Source: Paenarthrobacter nitroguajacolicus (GTDB lineage Bacteria; Actinomycetota; Actinomycetes; Actinomycetales; Micrococcaceae). Taken from it: DNA of 64,000 nucleotides. A program made the position numbers and the translations under genes. The notes below the pieces were generated by a model. It did no database searches and was not told where the DNA came from. It was given only the letters and a program-made list of their open reading frames with translations. The stretch spans positions 25,278-89,277 of the forward strand of contig NZ_JAQPPK010000022.1 in assembly GCF_029952445.1 (NCBI RefSeq), written 5' to 3'. Each line of letters opens with the position of its first letter. Position 1 is the first letter of the stretch. Shown in pieces: positions 1-7,974 of this stretch.

Positions 1-1
1 G

Positions 2-499
2 GTCCACGGTGAAACGCGGCACCTGATCGCCAACGGCAACATTGCCCTTGAGTCAGGCGTGCCATCGGAAGGCATCATCCTCAGCGACAACGGTACGGTG
101 ATCGACCTCAAGGACCACGTGGCGAACATCGTGGGGCAAGTTGAGGTCGGCTTCGTCTACGTCGATGGCTCCAGCGTTGGCGAAATCACCGACGCCGACC
201 TGAAGGACCGCCGCGTCCTGGGGGATGAAGGGTTCATTTCCGTCATCACGGTCATTAGCCGTGCCACCGGCAAGATCGTGTCCGGCCCGGAGATCCATGC
301 CCGTGGCGTGGCCGAGGACGACTCAGTGTTCGACGAGATCATTCCCAAGATCAACGCGGCGCTCGAAGAGGCTGTGATGAATCACACAGACCACACCAAC
401 CACCAGTTGCAGCAAGTGGTGCGCCGGATTATCGGCACGTGGGTCAACCGCAAGCTCCGCCGCCGTCCCATGATCATTCCCGTGGTCCTGGAGGCGTAG
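2..499 (+). CDS. rnj: Ribonuclease J, C-terminal part (partial, cut by window edge)
   Basis: The last 165 codons of a metallo-beta-lactamase/beta-CASP ribonuclease J; the N-terminus with the metal site lies outside the window. RNase J is an endo/5'-exonuclease that matures rRNA and decays mRNA in the cytoplasm. What is visible is the family's C-terminal region: the stretch VHGETRHL at the very start, then GIILSDNG, the DRRVLGDEGFISV segment and a terminal basic tail (VNRKLRRRPMIIPVVLEA) typical of the end of RNase J proteins. The frame is open from base 2 and stops with TAG at 497-499. A perfect palindrome follows and then ftsK, an order common in actinobacteria. Confidence 0.9.
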   Translation, partial: VHGETRHLIANGNIALESGVPSEGIILSDNGTVIDLKDHVANIVGQVEVGFVYVDGSSVGEITDADLKDRRVLGDEGFISVITVISRATGKIVSGPEIHARGVAEDDSVFDEIIPKINAALEEAVMNHTDHTNHQLQQVVRRIIGTWVNRKLRRRPMIIPVVLEA

Positions 500-518
500 C
501 CTGGCAGCAACATGAATA

Positions 519-560
519 CCCAAGGGGGTCTGAAATCCGCGGATTTCAGACCCCCTTGGG
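519..560. repeat. 42-bp perfect palindrome between rnj and ftsK
   Basis: Two 21-base arms that are exact reverse complements with no spacer; the centre is CCGCGG (537-542). In RNA it would fold to a very stable hairpin, but there is no T-run on either side, so a classical intrinsic terminator is not certain. It lies 20 bp after the rnj stop and 15 bp before the preferred ftsK start. It could be a terminator or processing hairpin for rnj, or one copy of a dispersed palindromic element. Confidence 0.85.
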
Positions 561-574
561 GTACCGTGGCACGT

Positions 575-3436
575 ATGGCGACCCGTACTACCTCCACGCC
601 ACGAGGCAGCTCCAGCAATAAATCCGGCGGCACAGGCCGGAGCGGAGCCGCATCCAAAACCAGCGCTGCAAGCAAAGCAAGCGCGGCAAGTAAAAGCGGA
701 CGGTCCAGCACTGCCCGCACCAGGCAAGCGGCCGCCGTTGAGCCCCAGGCTCCGTTACCGCTTCGCATGCTGTCCGGTGCCTGGCAGGGGATTGGGCACG
801 TCGTTGGTGCCGGCGTCCGGCGCATCGGCCACGACGTCAGTGACCTGGACCCCGCAGACCGCCGTGACGGTGCAGCACTGTTCAACCTGGTGCTCGGCAT
901 CGCGATAGCTACCTTCGCCTGGTGGGGTCTCACAGGTTGGCTTCCGGACATCGTCTACAGCGTGGTCAACGGGACCTTCGGGTGGATGTCCCTGATCCTG
1001 CCCTTCATGCTTTTTGTCTGCGCGTTCCGCTTGTTCCGGAAGCCCCAGGACGGCCGTGGCAACAACCGCGTGGGCATCGGCTTCATGATCATGACCCTGG
1101 CCGGTTCCGGCCTGGCCCAGGTGATCGGCGGTATGCCCACGGTCGCAGATGGTTTCGACGGGCTGCGCCGGGCCGGCGGAATGCTGGGCTTCCTCGCCGC
1201 TGCACCGCTTGCCGCCATCCATGTGGCTGTTCCGGTCATCGTTTACAGCCTGTTGGCTTTCGTATCATTCCTGATCGTCACCGCCACTCCGTTCGGTGCG
1301 ATTCCCGCCAGGATCCGGGGTGCCTACGAGCACCTCATGGGCGTGGACCTTATGGACGAAGCCGGCAAGGACGAACACGACCGCAGCTATCTGTATGGCG
1401 ACGCCTCCGCGTCCGCGCCGAAAAAGAAGAAGCGCATGCGCCTCTTCGGCAAGGACGAAGAACCTGAAGCCGGCCTGGAGGGTTACGTCGGTGACGAGGC
1501 CTTTGAGCACGCAATTGTCGACGACGACGAAACTCCCGCTGCGTCCGCACCCCGCGTTCCGCCGGGCGTCCGGCGCCCCACTCAGGCCGAAATAGCGGTG
1601 GAGAAGATCAAGGCAGCCCAAGGGCTGGCGGGAGCAAACCCCGGCATAGAGAACCCCACCGAAGCCATTCCCGTGCTGACCCCGGAGATGACCGCCCCTG
1701 TGGCGGCCCAGGTGCCGGCGCGGCCTGCGACGCCCCCGCCGCCACCCACGCCGATTCCGCAGCGCACCGAACAGTTGTCACTGGCCGGCGACGTTACCTA
1801 CACCCTGCCTGCCTCCGACTACCTGACGCCGGGTTCCATCCCGAAGGAGCGCACGGAAGCCAATGACGCCGTCGTCGCCGCCTTGACGGACACTCTGACA
1901 CAGTTCAACGTCGACGCGGCTGTCACCGGTTTCAGCCGTGGTCCGACGGTGACCCGCTACGAAATCGAGTTGTCTCCCGGCACCAAGGTGGAGCGCGTCA
2001 CGGCCCTTTCCAAGAACATTTCCTACGCCGTGGCTTCAAGCGACGTCCGTATCCTGAGCCCCATCCCGGGCAAGTCGGCCATCGGCATCGAGATCCCGAA
2101 CACCGACCGCGAGACGGTCTCACTCGGCGATGTCCTCCGGAGCCAGAACGCCCGCCGGACGGACCACCCCATGGTCATGGGCGTTGGCAAGGATGTGGAG
2201 GGCGGCTACGTGGTGGCCAACCTCGCCAAGATGCCCCACCTTCTGGTTGCCGGTGCTACCGGTGCCGGTAAGTCGAGCTTCGTGAACTCCATGATCACCT
2301 CCATCCTCATGCGTGCCACGCCTGACGAGGTCCGCATGGTCATGGTGGACCCCAAACGCGTGGAACTGACGGCCTATGAGGGTGTCCCGCACCTCATCAC
2401 ACCCATCATCACCAACCCCAAGAAGGCAGCAGAGGCCCTCCAATGGGTGGTCCGGGAAATGGATGCCCGCTACGACGACCTCGCCAACTACGGCTACAAG
2501 CACATCGATGACTTCAACAAGGCGGTCCGGGCAGGAAAGGTAACTCCTCCCGTCGATTCCAAGCGGATCATCAAGGCCTACCCGTACCTGTTGGTGATCG
2601 TGGACGAACTCGCGGACCTCATGATGGTGGCCCCGCGTGACGTCGAAGACTCGATTGTCCGCATCACGCAGCTCGCGCGTGCCGCCGGTATCCACCTGGT
2701 GCTCGCCACGCAGCGCCCGTCCGTGGACGTCGTCACTGGCCTCATTAAGGCCAACGTGCCCTCCCGCATGGCGTTCGCTACGTCATCGGTGACCGACTCC
2801 CGCGTTGTCCTTGACCAGCCCGGCGCTGAGAAGCTCATTGGCCAAGGTGACGCGCTGTTCCTGCCCATGGGTGCCTCCAAAGCGATGCGCGTCCAGGGCG
2901 CCTGGGTTACAGAGTCAGAGATCCACAAGGTGGTGGAACACGTCAAGGGACAGCTGCAGGCCGTCTACCGCGACGACGTCGCCGCCGAGGCTCCCAAGAA
3001 GCAGATCGACGACGACATCGGAGACGACCTCGAGGTCCTGCTCCAGGCGACGGAACTGGTGGTCACCACGCAGTTCGGTTCGACGTCCATGCTCCAGCGC
3101 AAGCTCCGTGTTGGTTTTGCCAAGGCCGGGCGCCTCATGGACCTCTTGGAATCCCGCGGTGTGGTTGGTCCATCGGAAGGTTCCAAAGCCCGTGACGTCC
3201 TGGTGAAGCCGGATGACCTTGCTGCCGTTTTGGCTGCGATGAAGGGCCAGGAGTCGCCTGCGACCCCGGATGCCCACACGGCTGCCTTGAGCGAGAACGC
3301 AAACTCCAACATCGCCGTCGGCGGCTATGCGGAAGACCTGGTGCAGGCAGACCTGGACAACCGGACGCAGGCCATTGAGTACTTCGACGGCGCCGATGGT
3401 ACCGATGGCGACGACGAGGGCGGCGAGGACGCCTGA
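575..3436 (+). CDS. ftsK: DNA translocase FtsK/SpoIIIE
   Basis: A 953-residue FtsK: septal ATP-driven DNA pump that clears and orients chromosome termini during division. A Ser/Ala/Lys-rich N-terminus (about residues 1-65) precedes four hydrophobic membrane segments (about 95-240), a charged/proline linker, and the motor domain with Walker A GATGAGKSS (near residue 560) and Walker B LLVIVDELAD (near 670). The C-terminal winged-helix gamma domain (about 820-885, QFGSTSMLQRKLRVGFAKAGRL) reads KOPS-like DNA signals. Start: ATG at 575. The frame stays open upstream to an ATG at 512, but that would translate the 42-bp palindrome, so it is disfavoured; a GTG at 566 is also possible. Confidence 0.95.
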   Translation: MATRTTSTPRGSSSNKSGGTGRSGAASKTSAASKASAASKSGRSSTARTRQAAAVEPQAPLPLRMLSGAWQGIGHVVGAGVRRIGHDVSDLDPADRRDGAALFNLVLGIAIATFAWWGLTGWLPDIVYSVVNGTFGWMSLILPFMLFVCAFRLFRKPQDGRGNNRVGIGFMIMTLAGSGLAQVIGGMPTVADGFDGLRRAGGMLGFLAAAPLAAIHVAVPVIVYSLLAFVSFLIVTATPFGAIPARIRGAYEHLMGVDLMDEAGKDEHDRSYLYGDASASAPKKKKRMRLFGKDEEPEAGLEGYVGDEAFEHAIVDDDETPAASAPRVPPGVRRPTQAEIAVEKIKAAQGLAGANPGIENPTEAIPVLTPEMTAPVAAQVPARPATPPPPPTPIPQRTEQLSLAGDVTYTLPASDYLTPGSIPKERTEANDAVVAALTDTLTQFNVDAAVTGFSRGPTVTRYEIELSPGTKVERVTALSKNISYAVASSDVRILSPIPGKSAIGIEIPNTDRETVSLGDVLRSQNARRTDHPMVMGVGKDVEGGYVVANLAKMPHLLVAGATGAGKSSFVNSMITSILMRATPDEVRMVMVDPKRVELTAYEGVPHLITPIITNPKKAAEALQWVVREMDARYDDLANYGYKHIDDFNKAVRAGKVTPPVDSKRIIKAYPYLLVIVDELADLMMVAPRDVEDSIVRITQLARAAGIHLVLATQRPSVDVVTGLIKANVPSRMAFATSSVTDSRVVLDQPGAEKLIGQGDALFLPMGASKAMRVQGAWVTESEIHKVVEHVKGQLQAVYRDDVAAEAPKKQIDDDIGDDLEVLLQATELVVTTQFGSTSMLQRKLRVGFAKAGRLMDLLESRGVVGPSEGSKARDVLVKPDDLAAVLAAMKGQESPATPDAHTAALSENANSNIAVGGYAEDLVQADLDNRTQAIEYFDGADGTDGDDEGGEDA

Positions 3437-3457
3437 TCACTCACCGGGCGCTGACCC

Positions 3458-3516
3458 CCGAAGACGGTGGCCCCAAGACGGCGGCTCCAAAGACGGTAGC
3501 CCCAAAGACGGTAGCC
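3458..3516. repeat. Four ~15-bp imperfect tandem units before pgsA
   Basis: Units at 3458-3472, 3473-3486 (14 bp), 3487-3501 and 3502-3516, each built on CCAAAGACGGTAGCC. The last two are identical. The final unit supplies most of the TAGCCT -10 box of pgsA, so the repeat may have grown by slippage around a promoter. Confidence 0.8.
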
Positions 3517-3517
3517 T
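3512..3517 (+). promoter_or_regulatory. -10 box of pgsA (leaderless type)
   Basis: TAGCCT ends 6 nt before the GTG start at 3524, the spacing expected if transcription begins at the start codon. No good -35 is visible. Confidence 0.5.
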
Positions 3518-3523
3518 AGAGGG

Positions 3524-4126
3524 GTGACTACAGCCGAGGGTGATAACGCGACTTCCAGCAGTTCCGATGTCTGGAACCTGCCCAACATCCTCACGATGCT
3601 CCGCATCGTCCTGGTGCCCTTCTTCGTCTGGTTCTTAGTAGCGGATAACGGCGAGTTCGGGATCTGGCGGTGGGCTGCAGTAGTTGCCTTCGCTGTGGCC
3701 ATCTATACGGACAAGCTCGACGGCGACATTGCCCGGGCGCGTGGCCTCATCACCAACTTCGGCAAGATTGCCGATCCCATCGCCGACAAGCTGCTCATCG
3801 GCTCAGCGCTGGTTCTGCTGTCCATTCTGGGGGAGCTGCCGTGGTGGGTCACCATCCTCATCCTTGTCCGTGAGTGGGGCATCACCGCGCTGCGCTTCGT
3901 CGTAATCCGTTACGGCGTCATGCCTGCCTCGCGTGGCGGCAAACTCAAGACCGTGGTTCAAACCGTGGCAATTTTCCTTTACATCCTGCCTTTGAAAGCG
4001 ATCGCCCCGTGGCTGGGCGATGTCGCGTTCTGGGTGATGATGGTTGCCCTTGCCATCACCTTGTGGACCGGCGTCGAATATGTCATCCAGGCCATGCGGC
4101 TGCGCGCTGCGGGACGTCGCGCGTGA
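3524..4126 (+). CDS. pgsA: CDP-diacylglycerol-glycerol-3-phosphate 3-phosphatidyltransferase
   Basis: A 200-residue integral membrane enzyme making phosphatidylglycerophosphate from CDP-diacylglycerol and glycerol-3-phosphate, the first committed step to phosphatidylglycerol and cardiolipin. The CDP-alcohol phosphatidyltransferase signature is complete: DKLDGD followed by AR, eight residues, G, three residues, D, three residues, D (about residues 65-88). Several hydrophobic helices surround it. It starts with GTG at 3524 just after a TAGCCT -10 box, so its mRNA is probably leaderless. Its stop overlaps the cinA start by one base (TGATG), indicating translational coupling. Several pgsA-like paralogues exist in actinobacteria, so the exact substrate is inferred from family and context. 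Confidence 0.9.
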   Translation: MTTAEGDNATSSSSDVWNLPNILTMLRIVLVPFFVWFLVADNGEFGIWRWAAVVAFAVAIYTDKLDGDIARARGLITNFGKIADPIADKLLIGSALVLLSILGELPWWVTILILVREWGITALRFVVIRYGVMPASRGGKLKTVVQTVAIFLYILPLKAIAPWLGDVAFWVMMVALAITLWTGVEYVIQAMRLRAAGRRA

Positions 4127-4620
4127 TGGCCGGCGCTGCCGAAACAGCGACGACGGCGGTGGGAACCGCCGTCGGCAAGAACCTCACGGTGGCCACAGCC
4201 GAGTCCTTGACCGCAGGGCTGGTGGCGGCAACACTTGCCAACACTCCTGGCGCGTCCGCCATGCTGCAAGGCGGCGTCATTGCCTACCAGAACACGGTCA
4301 AGGTTGGCGTGCTGGGCGTCCCGGAAGAGCTCCTTGAGTCTGTGGGCTCGGTTGATGGAGGGGTCGCCGAGGCAATGGCCGACGGCGCGCGCCGGGCTTG
4401 TGCCGCCGACATCGGAATATCGACAACGGGCGTCGCCGGACCTGATCCGCATGACGGCAAGGACGTAGGCACCGTGTTCGTTGGGGTGGCATCCGGGCAG
4501 GGTGTTGCCTCGTTCCAGTACAGCTTTTCCGGCGACCGGCAGTCCATCCGGGAACAGGCCTGCGAAGCGGCTTTGGCGCGTCTGCTTGCCGCGTTGGACG
4601 AGGTTGGTTACCGTTCGTAA
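4126..4620 (+). CDS. CinA C-terminal domain protein (NMN amidohydrolase type)
   Basis: A 164-residue stand-alone CinA C-terminal (PncC-type) domain; family members deamidate nicotinamide mononucleotide to nicotinate mononucleotide in NAD recycling. Visible hallmarks are VATAESLTAGLVAATLANTPGAS near the N-terminus, GGVIAYQNTVKVGVLGV, the STTGVAGP loop and the C-terminal helix beginning RQSIREQA. There is no N-terminal MoCF-like domain, so it is the short form. ATG at 4126 overlaps the pgsA stop. The gene pair precedes clgR, as in other actinobacteria. The enzymatic activity is inferred from the family only. Confidence 0.85.
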   Translation: MAGAAETATTAVGTAVGKNLTVATAESLTAGLVAATLANTPGASAMLQGGVIAYQNTVKVGVLGVPEELLESVGSVDGGVAEAMADGARRACAADIGISTTGVAGPDPHDGKDVGTVFVGVASGQGVASFQYSFSGDRQSIREQACEAALARLLAALDEVGYRS

Positions 4621-4689
4621 AGTAGTCGGGAACAAAAACTCATTGCCAATAGTTGTGTCATTGTGTCGCTTCGGAAGAGCCGGGGCGCC

Positions 4690-4728
4690 TAGGATGTAAA
4701 AACATACCCGGTCCGCCACCCAGCGAAC
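4690..4728 (+). promoter_or_regulatory. clgR upstream region: -10-like TAGGAT and ClgR-type operator
   Basis: TAGGAT at 4690-4695 is a plausible -10. At 4714-4728 the sequence CGCCACCCAGCGAAC matches, on the reverse strand, the ClgR operator consensus I recall from streptomycetes (GTTCGCY-N5-GCG) at every defined position. This suggests autoregulation. The operator would lie downstream of a start site set by 4690, so an activated promoter may instead lie between 4730 and 4850. Confidence 0.45.
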
Positions 4729-4850
4729 CGGATCAACGAGGGAGCATGGCGATACAGATGGTAAAGCAGCCCGTATCCGTAAACGGCGTTGTCCGCTGGA
4801 AGGATGTGGGCTTGGCTAATCAGGCACAGAGCGAACAGAAGGAGCGCAAA

Positions 4851-5192
4851 ATGGTTGTACTACGCCACGAGATCGGTGATGTACTGCGCGATGTCCGCCA
4901 GCGTCAGGGCCGTACCCTCCGCGAGGTTTCGCACAGCGCCCGCGTCTCACTTGGCTACTTGAGCGAAGTGGAACGTGGCCAGAAGGAGGCTTCTTCCGAG
5001 CTCCTGTCTTCTATCTGCACAGCCCTGGATGTTCCGTTGTCCCACATGCTTCGCGAAGTCAGCGACCGCGTGGCCGTCGCAGAAGGTGTTGCTGTCCCGG
5101 ACACCGTTCCGCAGGAATTTTCACAGCGTTATGGCCGCGATCTGGACCTCACGGACGACTTCCCCCAGGGAATGCTCTCCGGAGCCCGGTAA
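4851..5192 (+). CDS. clgR: XRE-family regulator ClgR (Clp/proteolysis regulator)
   Basis: A 113-residue HTH_XRE transcription factor. The DNA-binding domain covers about residues 10-65 ([20 protein letters not shown], then [20 protein letters not shown]). ClgR activates clp protease and stress genes in actinobacteria and is normally removed by Clp through its C-terminus; here the tail ends LSGAR. Position after pgsA-cinA and before recA matches clgR of M. tuberculosis (Rv2745c). Start: ATG 4851 has AAGGAG six bases upstream. An in-frame ATG at 4746 would give 148 residues, but its purine tract sits only about 2 bases away; some related annotations use longer forms, so the start stays open. 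Confidence 0.85.
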   Translation: MVVLRHEIGDVLRDVRQRQGRTLREVSHSARVSLGYLSEVERGQKEASSELLSSICTALDVPLSHMLREVSDRVAVAEGVAVPDTVPQEFSQRYGRDLDLTDDFPQGMLSGAR

Positions 5193-5213
5193 ACGGCCTC
5201 CAAGTGCCATTAG

Positions 5214-5246
5214 AAAGGTCCCCAGCCTCAGGCTGGGGACCTTTTT
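5214..5246. terminator. Bidirectional terminator between clgR and marR-type gene
   Basis: A 14-bp perfect stem (5214-5227 with 5231-5244), TCA loop, T-rich 3' end and A-rich 5' end. It lies between convergent genes and can serve both. Confidence 0.9.
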
Positions 5247-5282
5247 GCTTCCGGTGATCGTCCAGGTGTCCCGGGCGCCCGG

Positions 5283-5831
5283 TCACGTGCCCGTCGGGGT
5301 ATCCGCTGCCTCGATTCCTGCTTCCTTGGGGCCGAGGTCTTTGAGCACGCCGTCACCGTAGATGGCATTCAGGCGTCCCATGTAGTCAGCCAACGTCTGG
5401 ACATCCTCGAGGGGCCACTCGCCGAGCCGCTCGCGAAAAACCTGGCGCCGGGCATCCTGGACCAGATGCATCTTTTCCTCGCCCTTTTCCGTCAGGCGGA
5501 TGGACTGGGCGCGGCCGTCCTGCGGATCAGCCTCCTTGTAGACCAGGCCGATGCTTTCCAGGAACGCGATCTGGCGGCTTACGGAAGGCTTGCCCACGCC
5601 AATGCAGGTGGCCAGGTCCGTCAGCCGGATGGGGCCTTCCCGGCGGATGACCGTGAGAAGGCCATAGGCTGCCGGTTCCATGTCCGGGTGGACCTGGCGG
5701 GATAACTGGTGGGAGATCGAACGGGCGCGGCGCCAGAGCAGGCTCAGCTGGTGTTCCACCTGCTGGAGGGCGTCGTCGACGTCGTCGCCCGGAACGGCCG
5801 CACCTGGCGCGCTCTGGAGAGGATTGCTCAT
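5283..5831 (-). CDS. MarR-family transcriptional regulator
   Basis: A 182-residue winged-helix regulator of the MarR family, which normally represses its own and a neighbouring promoter and is released by a small ligand. The core is visible as HPDMEPAAYGLLTVIRREGP, LTDLATCIGVGKPSVSRQIAFLESIGLV (recognition helix) and the wing ADPQDGRAQSIRLTEKG. An inverted repeat just upstream (5843-5869) is a likely operator shared with the divergent DUF3046/recA side. ATG at 5831 is chosen because the domain begins soon after; ATG at 5840 is an alternative and neither has a clear ribosome site. Target and ligand are unknown. Confidence 0.85.
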   Translation of the reverse strand: MSNPLQSAPGAAVPGDDVDDALQQVEHQLSLLWRRARSISHQLSRQVHPDMEPAAYGLLTVIRREGPIRLTDLATCIGVGKPSVSRQIAFLESIGLVYKEADPQDGRAQSIRLTEKGEEKMHLVQDARRQVFRERLGEWPLEDVQTLADYMGRLNAIYGDGVLKDLGPKEAGIEAADTPTGT

Positions 5832-5842
5832 GGCAACCATTC

Positions 5843-5869
5843 TAGAGTCCATGGCCATGAGAGACTCTA
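5843..5869. promoter_or_regulatory. Inverted repeat, probable MarR operator
   Basis: TAGAGTC (5843-5849) and GACTCTA (5863-5869) form exact 7-bp arms around a core containing the palindrome CATGGCCATG (5850-5859). It lies between the divergent marR-type gene and the DUF3046 gene, as expected of an autoregulatory site. Confidence 0.55.
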
Positions 5870-5872
5870 TCC

Positions 5873-6097
5873 GTGAGGGCAAGTGACTTTTGGCGATTGA
5901 TGGACGACGAATTCGGGGCAGGCTACTCCCGAGTCCTGGCCAACTCGCTGGTACTCGCCGGCGTGGGTGGCCGGACGGCCGTGGAAGCCCTGGCCGCTGG
6001 ATACCATCCCCGCGAGGTATGGTTGGCCGTCTGCGAAGTCCAGGACGTTCCTCCCGAGCGAAGGCTGGGACGGGACATCAAGCCCGCCGCGAACTGA
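5873..6097 (+). CDS. DUF3046 protein upstream of recA
   Basis: A 74-residue protein matching the actinobacterial DUF3046 family: opening RASDFWRLMDDEFG, middle VLAGVGGRTAVEALAAG and end DVPPERRLGRDI. No function is known; it is almost always encoded just before recA (Rv2738c in M. tuberculosis). GTG start at 5873, only 4 bp from the inverted repeat that probably binds the divergent MarR regulator. Cytoplasmic, no membrane segment. It is separated from recA by about 300 bp with its own LexA site, so it is not simply the first gene of a recA operon. Confidence 0.85.
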   Translation: MRASDFWRLMDDEFGAGYSRVLANSLVLAGVGGRTAVEALAAGYHPREVWLAVCEVQDVPPERRLGRDIKPAAN

Positions 6098-6104
6098 GCG
6101 GGCC

Positions 6105-6134
6105 TCCAGCTGGGATGGATCCAGCTGGGATGGA
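6105..6134. repeat. Exact 15-bp tandem duplication in the recA upstream region
   Basis: TCCAGCTGGGATGGA occurs at 6105-6119 and again at 6120-6134. It lies in the otherwise featureless first part of the 6098-6401 gap. Probably replication slippage; no role is evident. Confidence 0.85.
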
Positions 6135-6195
6135 CCGGGCGGGAGTGCGTCCGGCAGGAATGTGTCCTGCGGCGGGGACACGCCGCACCGTTTGT

Positions 6196-6224
6196 TCGAA
6201 TATCTGTTCGGATGGGGATATGCT
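6196..6224 (+). promoter_or_regulatory. LexA box and promoter of recA
   Basis: TCGAATATCTGTTCGG (6196-6211) matches the actinobacterial SOS box TCGAACA-N2-TGTTCGA with two differences. A -10-like TATGCT follows at 6219-6224, so LexA would cover the -35 region. Together with the recA start at 6402 this leaves a leader of about 170 nt in which I see no further clear element. Confidence 0.85.
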
Positions 6225-6401
6225 CCTTTGAGAGGAAAATTGATCCCGTAGGACGCATTCCAACAGCTTCCGGCAGCCAGGTTATCCACATAGCCGAAAG
6301 TCGGCATCTAAAAATGTCAGGCCGCCGTAATAGCGTCTGAGGTGACAGGAAAGCGGCCTATCGGGCCACTCCACAGCGAGAAAGCATCAGAGGTGTGAAC
6401 C

Positions 6402-7442
6402 ATGGCGGCAACCCCGGATCGTGAGAAGGCGCTCGAAGCAGCGCTTGCCCAGATCGACAAGCAGTTCGGCAAAGGCTCCATCATGCGCCTGGGTGATGAC
6501 ACCCGCGCACCCATCGAAGTCATTCCCACCGGTTCCATTGCGTTGGACGTGGCCCTTGGCATTGGCGGCCTGCCCCGCGGCCGCGTCGTGGAAATCTACG
6601 GTCCGGAGTCGTCGGGTAAGACCACCGTTGCGCTGCACGCCGTAGCCAACGCACAGCGGGCCGGCGGCATCGCTGCATTCATTGACGCCGAGCACGCGCT
6701 CGACCCCGACTACGCAGCCAAGCTGGGCGTGGACACCGATGCCCTCCTCGTTTCCCAGCCGGACACGGGCGAGCAAGCCTTGGAAATCATGGACATGCTG
6801 GTGGGCTCCGGCTCCCTGGACATCATCGTCATCGACTCCGTGGCCGCTTTGGTTCCCCGTGCGGAAATTGAAGGCGAGATGGGCGACTCCCACGTTGGCC
6901 TCCAGGCCCGTCTCATGAGCCAGGCGCTGCGTAAGATCACCGGTCGATTGAGCCAGACCAAGACCACCGCGATCTTCATCAACCAGTTGCGTGAGAAGAT
7001 CGGCGTTTTCTTCGGATCGCCGGAAACCACCACCGGTGGTAAGGCGCTGAAGTTCTACGCTTCAGTCCGCATCGACGTTCGCCGTATCCAGACCCTGAAA
7101 GAGGGCGCGGACTCCGTTGGTAACCGCACCAAGGCCAAGATCGTCAAGAACAAGATGGCTCCGCCGTTCAAGATCGCTGAGTTCGACATCATCTATGGCC
7201 AGGGCATCTCCCGTGAGGGCGGCATCATCGACATGGGCGTTGAGCACGGCATCATCAAGAAGTCGGGTTCATGGTTCACGTACGACGGCGACCAGCTTGG
7301 CCAAGGTATGGAAAACTCCAGGCGATTCCTGCGGGACAACCCTGAGCTGGCCCAGGAACTGGAGCGCCTGATCAAGGAGAAGCTTGGCGTGGGCGTCAAG
7401 CCGGAGGAAGACTCCCCGAAGCTGAAGGCCGTTGACGGCTAG
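6402..7442 (+). CDS. recA: Recombinase RecA
   Basis: A 346-residue RecA: forms the nucleoprotein filament for homologous recombination and triggers LexA self-cleavage in the SOS response. Walker A is GPESSGKT at residues 67-74; the [20 protein letters not shown] region holds Walker B and the start of loop L1; loop L2 and the [21 protein letters not shown] segment are intact. No intein is present, unlike in M. tuberculosis. ATG 6402 follows an AGAGGTG ribosome site. A LexA box lies at 6196-6211. The 3' end overlaps recX by 11 bases. Confidence 0.98.
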   Translation: MAATPDREKALEAALAQIDKQFGKGSIMRLGDDTRAPIEVIPTGSIALDVALGIGGLPRGRVVEIYGPESSGKTTVALHAVANAQRAGGIAAFIDAEHALDPDYAAKLGVDTDALLVSQPDTGEQALEIMDMLVGSGSLDIIVIDSVAALVPRAEIEGEMGDSHVGLQARLMSQALRKITGRLSQTKTTAIFINQLREKIGVFFGSPETTTGGKALKFYASVRIDVRRIQTLKEGADSVGNRTKAKIVKNKMAPPFKIAEFDIIYGQGISREGGIIDMGVEHGIIKKSGSWFTYDGDQLGQGMENSRRFLRDNPELAQELERLIKEKLGVGVKPEEDSPKLKAVDG

Positions 7443-7974
7443 TACAGGGCCGGACCCGGAATCTGCCGTAGCTGCAGATTCCGAGCCCGACCCCGAATCC
7501 GTGGCGCGTGCCATCGTCCTTCGCCAGTTGACGATGGCGCCACGGAGCCGGCTGCAGCTGTCCCGCAAACTGGCGGAGCGGAACGTTCCCGAGGACGTCG
7601 CGGAAGCTGTACTGGACCGCTTCGAGGAAGTTCAGCTGATTGATGACGCTGAATTCGCCAGGATGTGGGTTCGCAGCCGTTCCCAGAGCAAGAAGCTGGC
7701 CAAAGGTGCACTGCGTCGCGAACTGGCGGACAAGGGCATTGTTCTTGAGACGGCCGAGGATGCACTGTCGCAGCTTAGTGATCAGGATGAAGAGTCAGCC
7801 GCGCGGGACCTTGTGCAGCGTAAGCTTCGTCCGGGCATGAACCTCTCGGATCGTTCTGAGCGTGAGAAGTACACGCGCAGGTTCGCGTCCATGTTGGCGC
7901 GGAAGGGCTACGCGCCCTCCGTGGCCTTCAGGATCGTCGGTGAGGTGTTGGCAGAAGCCGGTACCCTTGAGTAG
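7432..7974 (+). CDS. recX: Regulatory protein RecX
   Basis: A 180-residue RecX, which binds and caps or inhibits RecA filaments. The protein is mostly three-helix repeats, seen as [30 protein letters not shown], then [33 protein letters not shown], and [23 protein letters not shown]. The start is a TTG at 7432 that overlaps the recA stop by 11 bases. A short Asp/Glu/Ser/Pro stretch precedes the first helical repeat. The stop overlaps the miaB GTG by one base. Confidence 0.9.
   Translation: MTASTGPDPESAVAADSEPDPESVARAIVLRQLTMAPRSRLQLSRKLAERNVPEDVAEAVLDRFEEVQLIDDAEFARMWVRSRSQSKKLAKGALRRELADKGIVLETAEDALSQLSDQDEESAARDLVQRKLRPGMNLSDRSEREKYTRRFASMLARKGYAPSVAFRIVGEVLAEAGTLE

Noticed and set aside
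512..574. Longer N-terminus of FtsK starting at ATG 512
   Set aside because: It would translate the 42-bp palindrome into residues unlike any FtsK start; ATG 575 fits better.
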